In this document: in pieces, positions 35,409-45,400 of the stretch
Layout: every line of letters begins with the position of its first letter
How positions within the stretch are numbered: position 1 is the first letter of the stretch
Assembly: GCF_020026925.1 (NCBI RefSeq)
Contig: NZ_JAIQDW010000007.1
Span: 124,001 to 188,000, forward strand
DNA from: Flavobacterium hibisci
GTDB lineage: Bacteria > Bacteroidota > Bacteroidia > Flavobacteriales > Flavobacteriaceae
Reading direction: 5' to 3'
DNA length: 64,000 nucleotides
Program-made: the position numbers and the translations under genes
The notes under the pieces: model-generated
What the model saw: the letters and a program-made list of their open reading frames with translations, nothing else
Told to the model about the DNA's origin: nothing
Databases searched by the model: none

Positions 35409-36989
35409 TTAAAATTCATGATCTTCGGATAAGTCATTTATAAAATATATTAAGTCTTTCTTATCATATTGTTTTGGTAAAAGATACCCTCTGATTATTA
35501 TTGCCGGGGTATAATTTATACCGTTAAGTTGGCACCATTCGAATTGTTTTTCCAGAATTAGATCTAAGTTAAGATTACTATTAATAACCGAATCTCCTAT
35601 AATTTTTATTTCATTTTTTTTATTATACCAATCACCGAGAGCTTTCATAAAAACCTTTGATCCTTGGTTAAAATAAATTGACATAAGCTTATGATGAATC
35701 ATTTTTGATTCATTATCATTAGAATTATTATTAAAATTAAAATAAATCTGAAAACACACCTTTTCAGAATATTTGTCAATAATTTCTTCAATTACCTCGT
35801 GTACAACCTTGCAAAAACCACAGAAAGGACTGGTTACGACAATTATTTTTAGAATAGCATCTGGGTTTCCTAAAATAATAGTCTCTTGAGACTGAAAGGG
35901 TATACTCTGTATTGCTTGAGATGCAACTAAGTTATTTTTGAAGATTTCATAATTGCGCATGAACCGATTACCTTTAATTTGAAACTCTTTCAAGCTCTTT
36001 AATTTTAAAAGTAATTGTTTAAGAATAAACCAACACGTAGAAACTAATGTAAATGTAAAAGCGAAAATAATAAAGGAATGAATATGAAAATTAAAAGAAC
36101 TTCGATGTCTAATTTCCACATATATTATTTCTAATAGAAATACACCAATAATAATCAAACAAATTGGACACCATTTTTTCTCCACAAACTTTTGATAATA
36201 AATAGAAGTAAATAAAACTGGAACAGAACATAATAGTAAGATTTTTTGTAAATCAAAAAATAATGTTTCATTTAACCTAAAAATAAAAAGTAAAAACCCA
36301 ACAAACTGCGTACTAAAAAAAACTACGCTTAAATCACCAAAAGAAAAAAACTTAAATATTTTCCACTTTGTGGATCCAAGAACATCAGTACAACTAGTAG
36401 CTGCTGTCATATTACAAAAATTATCAAGCAATTCACTTTTAGTATCAAATAAATCTTTTAATGCAGCTAATGAAAATACTAAACCCAGAATTGGAAATAT
36501 AAAGAACAAAAAGCTTTGAAAATTTGGAGAAAAACAATACAATATTATTGCAAACAAACAAAAAAAGATTAAAAGTTTAAGCCACCAGAAAGTATTTTTT
36601 TTCGCTTTAGTTTCAAATTCATTTTCTGATTTTTCCACCAAGAAAACTATACCGCTCCATAGTGCTTTTAGCTCATTTATATCTAATATTTTTGTCTTTC
36701 TTTCATATGAGCAATGATAGTAACCATCTTTTTTAGTTACAAAAAAAGCTTTTACATTATCGGCACCTTCTTTCAAAAACGTAATAAACGAATCTGGTAA
36801 TAGTTCAATATCCGAAATCGCAACTTCAATAACTCCATTTTCAATATTAAAAAAACTTAACGTATCTGCTATAGATAATATATTTGGGTATTGTGGATGA
36901 GATTGTACTTGAAATAAAAACTCAGACTTATCAAAGGGTATCTCCTCTTTTTCTAAGTAATTAAAAAGAAAATCAAAATTTGAATTCAT
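35409..36989 (-). CDS. C39-like / VKOR / thioredoxin fusion, disulfide-forming membrane protein
   Basis: Residues 1-120 resemble a C39 peptidase domain without the catalytic cysteine (FLFQVQSHPQYPNILSIADT), as in a substrate-binding relic. Residues about 130-330 are a vitamin K epoxide reductase membrane domain with the loop pair CNMTAATSC, a following serine six residues on (CTDVLGS), and the quinone-site CPIC (about 273). Residues about 370-526 are a DsbA/thioredoxin-like domain with FCGFC (about 386). Such proteins form disulfides outside the membrane and pass electrons to quinone. The likely client is the four-cysteine core at 34864-35031. It points away from the precursor and stands alone. 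Confidence 0.88.
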   Translation of the reverse strand: MNSNFDFLFNYLEKEEIPFDKSEFLFQVQSHPQYPNILSIADTLSFFNIENGVIEVAISDIELLPDSFITFLKEGADNVKAFFVTKKDGYYHCSYERKTKILDINELKALWSGIVFLVEKSENEFETKAKKNTFWWLKLLIFFCLFAIILYCFSPNFQSFLFFIFPILGLVFSLAALKDLFDTKSELLDNFCNMTAATSCTDVLGSTKWKIFKFFSFGDLSVVFFSTQFVGFLLFIFRLNETLFFDLQKILLLCSVPVLFTSIYYQKFVEKKWCPICLIIIGVFLLEIIYVEIRHRSSFNFHIHSFIIFAFTFTLVSTCWFILKQLLLKLKSLKEFQIKGNRFMRNYEIFKNNLVASQAIQSIPFQSQETIILGNPDAILKIIVVTSPFCGFCKVVHEVIEEIIDKYSEKVCFQIYFNFNNNSNDNESKMIHHKLMSIYFNQGSKVFMKALGDWYNKKNEIKIIGDSVINSNLNLDLILEKQFEWCQLNGINYTPAIIIRGYLLPKQYDKKDLIYFINDLSEDHEF

Positions 36990-37750
36990 GTTGTATGATA
37001 ATATATGTTGTAAAACTGTTTAAAATTTTATTGGCATTTCATCTATCGCCAACTTTTAATAAGATATTAAAACTGATAAATGCCTCATTTGTATTTATTA
37101 AAAAAAATATAATTTTAACTTTTATTGATTTTTTATTAACTATTATGATGATTCTACATCTTATGTTTTTTTTGTACTAAATAATTAATATTTCTATAAT
37201 TTAAATAAAATTCAAATGTAGTATTTTTAATGAATTTCACAAGAATTTATTGATGTTTTTAGAGATTAACCAAATTATTGTAATATATTTTCTGGTATTT
37301 AAATACATATAATTTACAAATTTACAAGCTTCTAAAATTGAATTTTCATAGCTGAACTCACACTTTAGATTTTACTGTAAAAGCATTTATAAAGTCTTTG
37401 CAAGAGTATAGGATGCCAATACCAACTGCCGTAAATTGGTCATCACCATTAAATAATAAACGATTTCCTTAAGTTTACAAACATATACTGAGCTTCTTTC
37501 ATGTTATTACTTAGTAATTATATTTTCCTCCTTTTATTTTGCTAAATAAAGAGAAATAGTTTTTTTTAGTGCATAAATATTGAATCAATATGTTCAATTA
37601 TTATGCTGTTTAAATTTAGCCGAATAGAAATCGACAATGAGATTTTTTTTTTACAAACTTTATAACTTTTATTAAATGTACATATAATTCCTTACATTTA
37701 CTTTTAATTTTATTAAAGAATTACTTAATAAGTCACATCCCAATAACAAA
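36990..37750. other. long AT-rich gap upstream of a glycosyltransferase
   Basis: These 761 bases contain no credible gene. A frame near 37380-37470 (VKAFIKSLQEYRMPIPTAV) faintly resembles an IS3-type transposase end, but it is too short and diverged to name. The promoters of the VKOR fusion and the glycosyltransferase at 37751 lie here. Confidence 0.35.
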
Positions 37751-38548
37751 ATGAAAGTAATTACCGTAATTAATGATGTAAACAATGCTAATTTCAATTT
37801 ATTAAAGCTTTCCTGCTTTGTAAATGGTCTAAAATTAATAACACTTATTGCTAATAATGATTTTAGTACAAGAAGAATTAAAGACTATCTTCTACTTGAT
37901 TATCTATCTGACGATAGTATTGATCAAAATGAAATTATTTTTTTTACAGATGGTACAGACGCAGTATTTACTGCATCGGAAAATGAAATTCTTTCTAAGT
38001 ATTATTCATTTAATAAAAAGATTGTTTTTTCCGCTGAATTGGGCTGTTGGCCTGATCCAGGGATGTCATCCGAATATCCAGAAATAAATAGCAAAACTCC
38101 ATATAAATACCTGAATAGTGGTGGTTTCATTGGTGTAGCAAAAGATATAAAAGAATTACTACAAGAAAATGATTTTGATTTAAATAAATTTCCAAGGAGT
38201 AATCAGTATTTATGGACTAAAAGATATTTTAAAAATACTGACAAAATTGCTTTAGATGTAAATTGTGAAATCTTTTGTGTCTTTTTCACCGATGTCGCTG
38301 AAGAATATTTTCCCGGATTTGAAGGTGATGATCTTGACTATAATCAATATTATGAACATAAAAAGGAATGGTTTAATGCTAATTTTACTGTAAACGGTAC
38401 TCGTTTACAGAACAACTTGACTAAAACGTTACCTTGCCACTTGCATTTTAATGGCTTTGCAAAATTTTTAATTGATAATGACATACATGAAATGGTTTAT
38501 GCCAATATAGAAAAGTATAGAGCTGTTGAATATTATACTGAAGATTAG
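37751..38548 (+). CDS. PLOD-like glycosyltransferase
   Basis: A 265-residue cytoplasmic protein with the GT-A plan of procollagen galactosyltransferase/PLOD-like enzymes: IIFFTDGTDAVFTASENEIL (about 62-81), SAELGCWPDPGM (about 96-107) and YLNSGGFIGVAKDIKELL (about 121-138). No signal peptide is seen. It sits beside the disulfide-forming protein and opposite the DUF6625 pair. It may attach a hexose to a protein, lipid or glycan; the four glycosyltransferases of the cluster could modify the exported peptide in order. That is inference from position only. Confidence 0.75.
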   Translation: MKVITVINDVNNANFNLLKLSCFVNGLKLITLIANNDFSTRRIKDYLLLDYLSDDSIDQNEIIFFTDGTDAVFTASENEILSKYYSFNKKIVFSAELGCWPDPGMSSEYPEINSKTPYKYLNSGGFIGVAKDIKELLQENDFDLNKFPRSNQYLWTKRYFKNTDKIALDVNCEIFCVFFTDVAEEYFPGFEGDDLDYNQYYEHKKEWFNANFTVNGTRLQNNLTKTLPCHLHFNGFAKFLIDNDIHEMVYANIEKYRAVEYYTED

Positions 38549-38849
38549 TTGAATATCAATAAACTTAATTTTATAAGTAAAGCTAAATTACATTATTGAA
38601 TTGAAATTTATCAAATAAATATTGCTCTTTATTCTAGCATATTTAAATTGATACAAAAACGCTCTATTTTAGATTTTATTACCAATTCACTTTCTTCAAT
38701 ATCTCAGATCTTTTTAAGAGTTAATAAATAATGTGAAGTAAAACCTTTCAACATACAAAATCTTACAGGATAATATGTCAAATATTTCCTTACTATCATA
38801 CATTCAAGTCTAACAATTAGAAATTAATTATTCAGGCCATATGTCAAAT
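38549..38849. other. non-coding gap between convergent glycosyltransferase genes
   Basis: 301 AT-rich bases, no frame worth naming. It separates two convergent genes, so a terminator is expected, but no clear stem with a U-run is visible. Confidence 0.3.
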
Positions 38850-39737
38850 TTAGGACTTTATTCTTTTTAATACCCTTAGAAAAAATAATTTCCAAAAACT
38901 GTTTTTATTAATACCTTTTTCGTTAAAATAAAAAACATTCGGTATGGGATAAATTACTTCTTTGTTTTTACATAATCTTTTATATTTAATAAGATCATAA
39001 AAAAGACACTCTATCTTATTAGCATAGATTATTAAGCCGTTATCCCATCTAATTTTATCTGTCATTGTTTGAAATAGATAAAATTCAAAAAGAGGTTTTA
39101 ATCTTCCTTCCGCCTCAGCTTTTCGAACTACATGTGTCATGCTGTGTATATGGTTTGTATAATTAAAAATTGTTCTTCCTGGCACGTGCAATTCATGAAA
39201 TAAAAAAGAACATTCATCAAAACCTAAGTATTTGGGGTTAGAGAAAACATTTTTATAATCCTTGCTTTCCATAAATAATTTTTTGACAAAATCATTATTC
39301 CGATATAAACAAAAAGTACCTGTAACAAAGTACTCACTAGCACTGATTAGATCATATTCATTTAAGGTCTCTGAATCAATAAAGCCTCTAATATCACCAT
39401 ATACCATATCGATATCGGTATGCCCCCAAAAATCATATTTTTTAAGGAAATCTTCAAAAAGAAATCCAAATGCTGGTTTCAAATCACATATTTTGTAAGG
39501 CTCCGTAAAATTGAGATTAATCCCTAGTTTTAAAGATGCTTGAGATTTTAATTCCTGAAAGGCCTTATGTATTACAGTAACATTACAAGGTCTCGCACAA
39601 ATCTCCTCAACATTATCTGTAACAATTATGAAATCTATCGTCGGATTATAGCTACATGATTTTATGAAATATGGAAAATACCATGGATAATTCCCGTACC
39701 AACATGTAATTAATGCTATAGAATGTTCAATTTTCAT
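38850..39737 (-). CDS. DUF6625 glycosyltransferase-like protein, copy 2 (short)
   Basis: A 295-residue relative of the proteins at 32470-33690 and 39727-40935, with the same marks: IALITCWYGNYPWYFPYFIK, YKICDLKPAFGFLFEDFLKK and FWGHTDIDMVYGDIRGFID (D-x-D). It lacks the extra 100 residues at the C terminus of the two longer copies. Its start overlaps the end of copy 3 by 11 bases, so the pair is co-translated. The acceptor and sugar are unknown. Confidence 0.75.
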   Translation of the reverse strand: MKIEHSIALITCWYGNYPWYFPYFIKSCSYNPTIDFIIVTDNVEEICARPCNVTVIHKAFQELKSQASLKLGINLNFTEPYKICDLKPAFGFLFEDFLKKYDFWGHTDIDMVYGDIRGFIDSETLNEYDLISASEYFVTGTFCLYRNNDFVKKLFMESKDYKNVFSNPKYLGFDECSFLFHELHVPGRTIFNYTNHIHSMTHVVRKAEAEGRLKPLFEFYLFQTMTDKIRWDNGLIIYANKIECLFYDLIKYKRLCKNKEVIYPIPNVFYFNEKGINKNSFWKLFFLRVLKRIKS

Positions 39738-40935
39738 TCGATTCTAGTATTGTATAAGAAATTGAAAATCCATCATAAGCAATAATTTGGAATGATTTTT
39801 CATTCCCTTTAAACTCAAATATGCCATTTAAACCTTTTGCAAAGAAAAAATTTTTAAAAAAAATAAGTTGATACAATTCATATTCGTTAGAATACATGAA
39901 TTTAAGACAATTGTATTGGTTTTCGTCTTTGCTTATAATAATATTGTTTTTACTAAGAATATTAAAATATATTCCTTCATTCAACATTTTACATCTATTT
40001 TTTAAAAAATATATAGATAAAAATACAGCTATTTTTTTATTTAACTCCCACCAGAATGGTACTATGTAATCAGTATAAAAAAAATGCAAGTAACTTTTTA
40101 AGGAATTATTTTTTCTAAAGCTATACTTATCTATATAAAATATATTTGGAATTTCATCCCACGTGAAATCTTTGTTTGAAAAAAAATTATTTTTATAATT
40201 TTGTAGATGATATAACAATATTTCAAATTTATTATTATAAGAAAATAAACCATTGTCCCATTTCATTTTGCCAGGGTTGCCATCACAAACAAACAAATCA
40301 AAATGAATTTTTAGATTTCCTTTTTCTTCTTCTTTTAAAATAATATGTTGCATAGTTTCTATTTCGCATTCCAGTTTAAAAATATCATGCCTTTCAACAA
40401 TAGTGGTTTGTTCAAAGTTAGTTTCATCAAAACCAAAATATCGTAAATTAGTAAATACTTTTTTATAATCTTTACTTTTTTCAAATAAGGAATTTATGTA
40501 GTTTGTATTTCTAAATAGCATGCAACATGCTGTTATATAGTCATTTCTAACGCAAATAACATCGTAGGAATCCAACATTTGTTCATTCATAAATTCTCTG
40601 ATTCTTCCATACACTACATCTATATCAGTAATTCCCCAAAAATCATAATTATGCAAATAATCTGAAAACAAGAGGCCAAACGCAGGCTTAAATTCGCATA
40701 ACTTATAAGGTCTTTTTATATCTATTTCAAAACCAATTTTTTGGGTGGCTAATTTATTAAACTGTTCTAATGAAAATGGAATAATTTTAACGTTATCTGG
40801 TATAGCATTCATATATTCAGCATCGGAAAAAATAAAAAAATCAATGGTTGGATTAGCGATACAAGATTTAATAAAAAAAGGAAAGTACCAAGGAAACTCT
40901 CCAAAGAAAGAATTAATTAAGGCAACTTTTTTCAT
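39727..40935 (-). CDS. DUF6625 glycosyltransferase-like protein, copy 3
   Basis: This 402-residue protein is a close relative of copy 1 (32470-33690). It shares MKKVALINSFFGEFPWYFPF, YKLCEFKPAFGLLFSDYLHN, FWGITDIDVVYGRIREFM and a tail region of similar length. Duplicated copies on both sides of the precursor region suggest a local duplication during the growth of the cluster. It is the first gene of the minus-strand pair with copy 2; its promoter lies in the gap after 40935. Confidence 0.78.
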   Translation of the reverse strand: MKKVALINSFFGEFPWYFPFFIKSCIANPTIDFFIFSDAEYMNAIPDNVKIIPFSLEQFNKLATQKIGFEIDIKRPYKLCEFKPAFGLLFSDYLHNYDFWGITDIDVVYGRIREFMNEQMLDSYDVICVRNDYITACCMLFRNTNYINSLFEKSKDYKKVFTNLRYFGFDETNFEQTTIVERHDIFKLECEIETMQHIILKEEEKGNLKIHFDLFVCDGNPGKMKWDNGLFSYNNKFEILLYHLQNYKNNFFSNKDFTWDEIPNIFYIDKYSFRKNNSLKSYLHFFYTDYIVPFWWELNKKIAVFLSIYFLKNRCKMLNEGIYFNILSKNNIIISKDENQYNCLKFMYSNEYELYQLIFFKNFFFAKGLNGIFEFKGNEKSFQIIAYDGFSISYTILESNEN

Positions 40936-41370
40936 ATATATATATTTTTGGTTTAGATAGAATTTAGCTTTAAGAGCAACAGCTACACCATTATTACAAT
41001 TCCGTGGTTTAATATTCTTTTAAATGAAAGTTTACATATAATTTAATAAAGTTGAACCATGTGCCCGTAGGTTAAAAATTTATCAAATTAGTAATTTTGT
41101 TATAAAATTCAAAAATAAAATTAACACATACGTTGGTTAAATAAATGTTAAACAACAGTTTTAAATTATATTTTCGTTAAAAGTAAAACTTATATCTGCA
41201 GTAGACGTGAGTTAATATTAACAAAACTACTTTTACAAACTAATTGTTTGTATTAATAAAAAATAATGATATTGGACTATAATTCTGAAATTTGAACAGG
41301 TATTCGATATAGTCAGCCAGAGACAATAAAGCTTTGGATAATAGCGACACTGTCCGAAAAAGTGTGTATG

Positions 41371-41420
41371 TTTAAAAATAACGGGGTTTGACTTTTTTAT
41401 CAAACCCCGTTATTTTTAAA
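41371..41420. repeat. perfect 21-bp stem-loop
   Basis: TTTAAAAATAACGGGGTTTGA (41371-41391) is exactly complementary to 41400-41420, with an 8-base loop. The T-runs on both sides make it a possible bidirectional terminator, placed far (about 430 bases) from the nearest gene. Confidence 0.75.
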
Positions 41421-41442
41421 TTTAAACTGACCACCAGTTCCG
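41411..41442 (-). mobile_element. fragment of an IS21-like terminal repeat
   Basis: On the minus strand this reads GGAACTGGTGGTCAGTTTAA, matching the GGTGGTCACTTTAAAC type of sub-terminal repeat seen at 51545-51597. Only one unit is left and no istA or istB gene is present. Confidence 0.45.
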
Positions 41443-41848
41443 TCTAAAAGTAATTACTACTCAAAGGTCAAACTGTCTTCATAGATCATTATTGTTAGGT
41501 AATATAGATTTTATAATTTTAAATCTCTCAAATTATGAATTAGGTGAAAGTTGTGCAAAATTAAAAATCGTTTCTTTTGTACATTTTTTTTACTATATTA
41601 AAATATTTTACTCTAATCATACTCTAAAATGATGTATTCTGATTGATTACACATATTATATCTGAGCCAGATTAGGACGAAACATTTTTGTCATACAAAA
41701 CACGTAGTTATACCTGACAATACTTTAATTATCTAATTTTATATACTTAAGTAAAAATAAAATTTATGAAATATGCTTTGGTATTTGTCATCAGACATAA
41801 ATAAAAAAAGATTGGATTTGTTATATAATTTCTGAATCTATTCAATAA

Positions 41849-42073
41849 ATTCAAAATCTTCAATGTTTTAATCCAAATATTGTAAAACTACCAAAAACAC
41901 AATATCCTGGAGTTATAAATCCTACAGCTATCATGAAGCCAAGGTATGTTAAAGAAAATATAAGCGAATTCAAAATAGTAAATATTCCAAATTTAAATAT
42001 GACAGGTAATTTTAATCGTGTGCCACAAAATTTCCAATTTGAAGTTCGTGGCAATTTTATGGCAAATCTGTAA
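41849..42073 (+). pseudogene. remnant of an unrecognised protein gene
   Basis: A 74-codon frame is open without a start codon and ends TAA. It has natural protein composition (NPNIVKLPKTQYPGVINPTA, then FQFEVRGNFMANL). Further short coding-like pieces (IECKNEGEAIVFGKL at about 42146-42200) lie in another frame behind it, which suggests a decayed gene upstream of the Avs-like gene. The rest of the gap (42074-42490) shows nothing else. Confidence 0.35.
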
Positions 42074-42490
42074 GGCTTAGCCTTGCTGGTGCGTTAAGAA
42101 CACGGAAATACCTTTGCTTCTGAAATGAGACAAAAGCATACTGGTTATTGAATGTAAAAATGAAGGCGAAGCAATTGTATTTGGTAAACTGCAAATGAGA
42201 ATTAGAATAATACATGTCCTTATGCAAAAGGTAATTAACCCGCGCAGAATCTAGTGATCTTGAAATCTTTTTTTTTTAGAATATAAGGTACTAAAAAACA
42301 AATGGAAAGAGTATATTGTCCTAGAATTAGGTCTTAATTTGTAGGTCTAAGTAACCAATAGCTATCGTTCTGTAAAACCTTGTTTTCAGAAGTTAAAAAT
42401 ACACCCCCTGTATTTCATGAAGATCTTAACCAATACTATAATTGTATTTGATATGAGCAAACAATATGTTTCATTAATAAAAATTTAAGA

Positions 42491-45400
42491 ATGGCAATAA
42501 ACTGGAACAATATACGTCCGTTAAATAACAGTCTAAATGATGGCTTTGAAGAACTAGTATGCCAGCTGGCTTCACGAGAAATTTTAGTCGGCCAGGATAA
42601 ATTTTGGAGAATGGGTAAACCAGATGGTGGAAAAGAATGTTATTGGGTTCTAAAAAATGGCGACTTGTTCATGTGGCAGGCAAAATATTTTACAACAAGC
42701 CTTTCTGCTACTCAATGGACAGAAATTGACAAATCAGTAACTACTGCAATCAATAACCATCCAAAAATTAAAAGATACTCTATTGCGATACCCATTGATA
42801 TGCCAGACGGCAAGGTCAATGGGAAAAAGTCAATGTTGGACAAATGGAAGTTAAAAATCCAGGAATGGATTGATTATGCTAAAACAAAAGATATTGACCT
42901 GAAATTTGATTTCTGGGGTAGTTCCGAACTCATCACAAGACTTTCCAAAAAGGAAAATGAAGGCCTAAAATACTTCTGGTTTAATCAGGAGGAATTTCTT
43001 GATACATGGTTTAACTATAAAAATCAGGAAAGCACAACAGCTTTGGGAGCAAGATACACAAAGGATTTGAACGTAGAATTGCCAATAGCTAAAATTTTTG
43101 ATGGTATTGCCAGAGATGAAAACTTCAAAAAACAATCAGATGAGAGGTATGCTAATTTTATAGAAAAATACCGTGATATCAGGATTACTACTGAAAATGA
43201 AATTATCAAAGAAAGCATTGAAATATTAGATACTATAGTCAATAAAATCAAAAAGGACTATAAGGAAATAGATTTTGAGGGACGTGAAAATTTAGGTTTT
43301 GATACTATTATTGAAAGTTTAGAAGCTGCATACGATCCTACGGAGAAAGTACTGAGAGGCTTTTATGCCATGAGGTCTGAAAAAGAAAAGAATACTGAAC
43401 GTCACCCTTACACCCGTCCGTTCTCAACAGAAATTGATGTTATAGGAAAGTTCAGTTTTGCAATAAGTGAATATAAGGATTTTTTAACAGGCGACACAGT
43501 GTTTCTTGCTAATCATCCCTACCTGCTTTTGATGGGAGAAGCTGGAATCGGAAAATCTCATTTATTTGCTGACCTTGTAAAAACCAGAAGTGAAAAACAG
43601 CAGAAAAGCCTTTTCCTTCTTGGCGAAAATTTTTCTAATAGAGATTTGCCTTGGACACAAATCCTACGCAACCAGTTAAGAATTAACGGAATTGATGAGC
43701 TCGTTTTTTTAAATGCGCTTAATGCTCAGGCTGAAAGTGCTCAAAAGAGAACTGTAATCTTTATAGACGCAATTAATGAAGGAGAAGGTGTGTCAATATG
43801 GCCTAATCGTTTAAAGTCATTTATAGACTCCGTGAAATCATTTCCATGGCTTGGCCTTGTATTGAGTCTGCGTTCTTCGTATGAGCGATTAATTGCACCT
43901 GATGCAAAATTTGACGAATCTGTTATTCTGAAAGTACAGCATGAAGGATTCGCTAACTACGAATACGAAGCAACTAAACGTTTTTTCGATTTTTACGGTA
44001 TCATCGAGCCGGGAACACCTATATTGAACCCTGAATTTCATAATCCGCTTTTTTTAAAACTGTTCTGCAAATCAATCCAGGCAAAAGGATTAACACAGAT
44101 ACCCGCAGGTGTGGACGGTATTACTTCCATAATAGACTTTTATATGGACAGCATCAATGCAAAACTTTCTGCAGCTACCGAGCTGCATTATGATCTAAGC
44201 AGGAAATTGGTGCACAAGGCAGTCAATGCAGTACTGTCTCAGATGGTAGATTCAGATCAGGAATTTCTTTCCTATGATGATGCCAATACGACAATAGACT
44301 CTATTTTTTCAGGCAATTGTTATAAGCCTGAACCATTCTTAAAAAAACTGCTTTCTGAAGGTGTTTTCAACAAAGACATGCTATGGTCGGATGACGGTAA
44401 AGAATTTGAAGTAATATATTTTGCCTACCAAAAATTCCAAGATCATCTTACGGTTTCCATGCTGCTGGATAAGTATTTGGATACAGAAAACCCGAAAGAG
44501 TCTTTTGAAAAAGGCAAGCTTTACAAATTGGTCAAGGACAATGTGGCGTGCTGGAAAAATCAAAACTTGATCGAGGCTTTGGCAATACAACTTCCTGAAA
44601 GGACTGGCAAAGAAATATTTGAGCTCGCTGAACATACCAAACCATATTATCAAATAGCAGATGCTTTTTTAAATTCCCTGATATGGCGAAAATCCGATAG
44701 TGTTGGTGATGCTTCTAAAGATTTTGTGAATGATGTAATCGCTGACGACGAGGAATTATTCCATCGGTTTTTAGGTACAGTGATATCAGCATCAATGAAA
44801 CCGGAATTTTATTTTAATGCGGAAAGTTTGCATAACTTTTTAAGTGGCTTTACAATGGCAGATAGAGATGAAATCTGGACAACATATCTTCAGAATAAAT
44901 ATAGCGATAAAAGCAGTACTAATGCTGTAAGCCGATTAATAGATTGGGCGTGGAAAGATGATGGCAAATCACATGTTTCTGACAACGCAATGATATTAGC
45001 GTGCACAACTCTCACATGGTTTTTATGCAGCTCAAATCGTTACCTTCGAGATGCTGCGACCAAAGCACTAATCTGTTTGCTTGAAAAGCGTATAGATTTG
45101 ATTTCTGAACTTTTAGAGAAGTTTAAAGATGTTAATGATCCCTATATATCTGAAAGATTGTATGCCGTTGCATATGGATGTGTATTACGATCGGGAAACA
45201 GTCTGTCGTTGATGGAATTGTGCAACTATATCTATGACAACATTTTCAACAAGGATATGGTGATACCCAACATTTTGTTGCGTGACTATGCCAGAGGTGT
45301 GATTGAATTTGCATTACACGAACATTTAAAATTAGATTTCGATCTTGCTAAAGTCAGGCCTCCCTATAAAAGCCAGAAGCTTCCTGCAAAATTTCCTTCC

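Larger units (their letters stand above)
40936..41848. other. long gap with a perfect stem-loop and IS21-like end fragment
   Basis: No gene is supported in these 913 bases. The part at 41371-41420 is a perfect 21-bp stem, and 41421-41442 reads AACTGACCACCAGTTCC, whose complement GGAACTGGTGGTCAGTT resembles the terminal repeats of IS21-family elements. The sequence CACTGTCCGAAAAAGTG just before the stem is also IS-like. The gap looks like a scar of old insertions. Confidence 0.45.

Noticed and set aside
37380..37475. Possible IS3 transposase end (VKAFIKSLQEYRMPIPTAV)
   Set aside because: Only the first dozen residues look right; the following RKGN/WDN motif is missing and there are no flanking repeats.
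41860..42054. Minus-strand 64-residue frame rich in hydrophobic residues
   Set aside because: It is the mirror of a plus-strand coding remnant with better protein composition.
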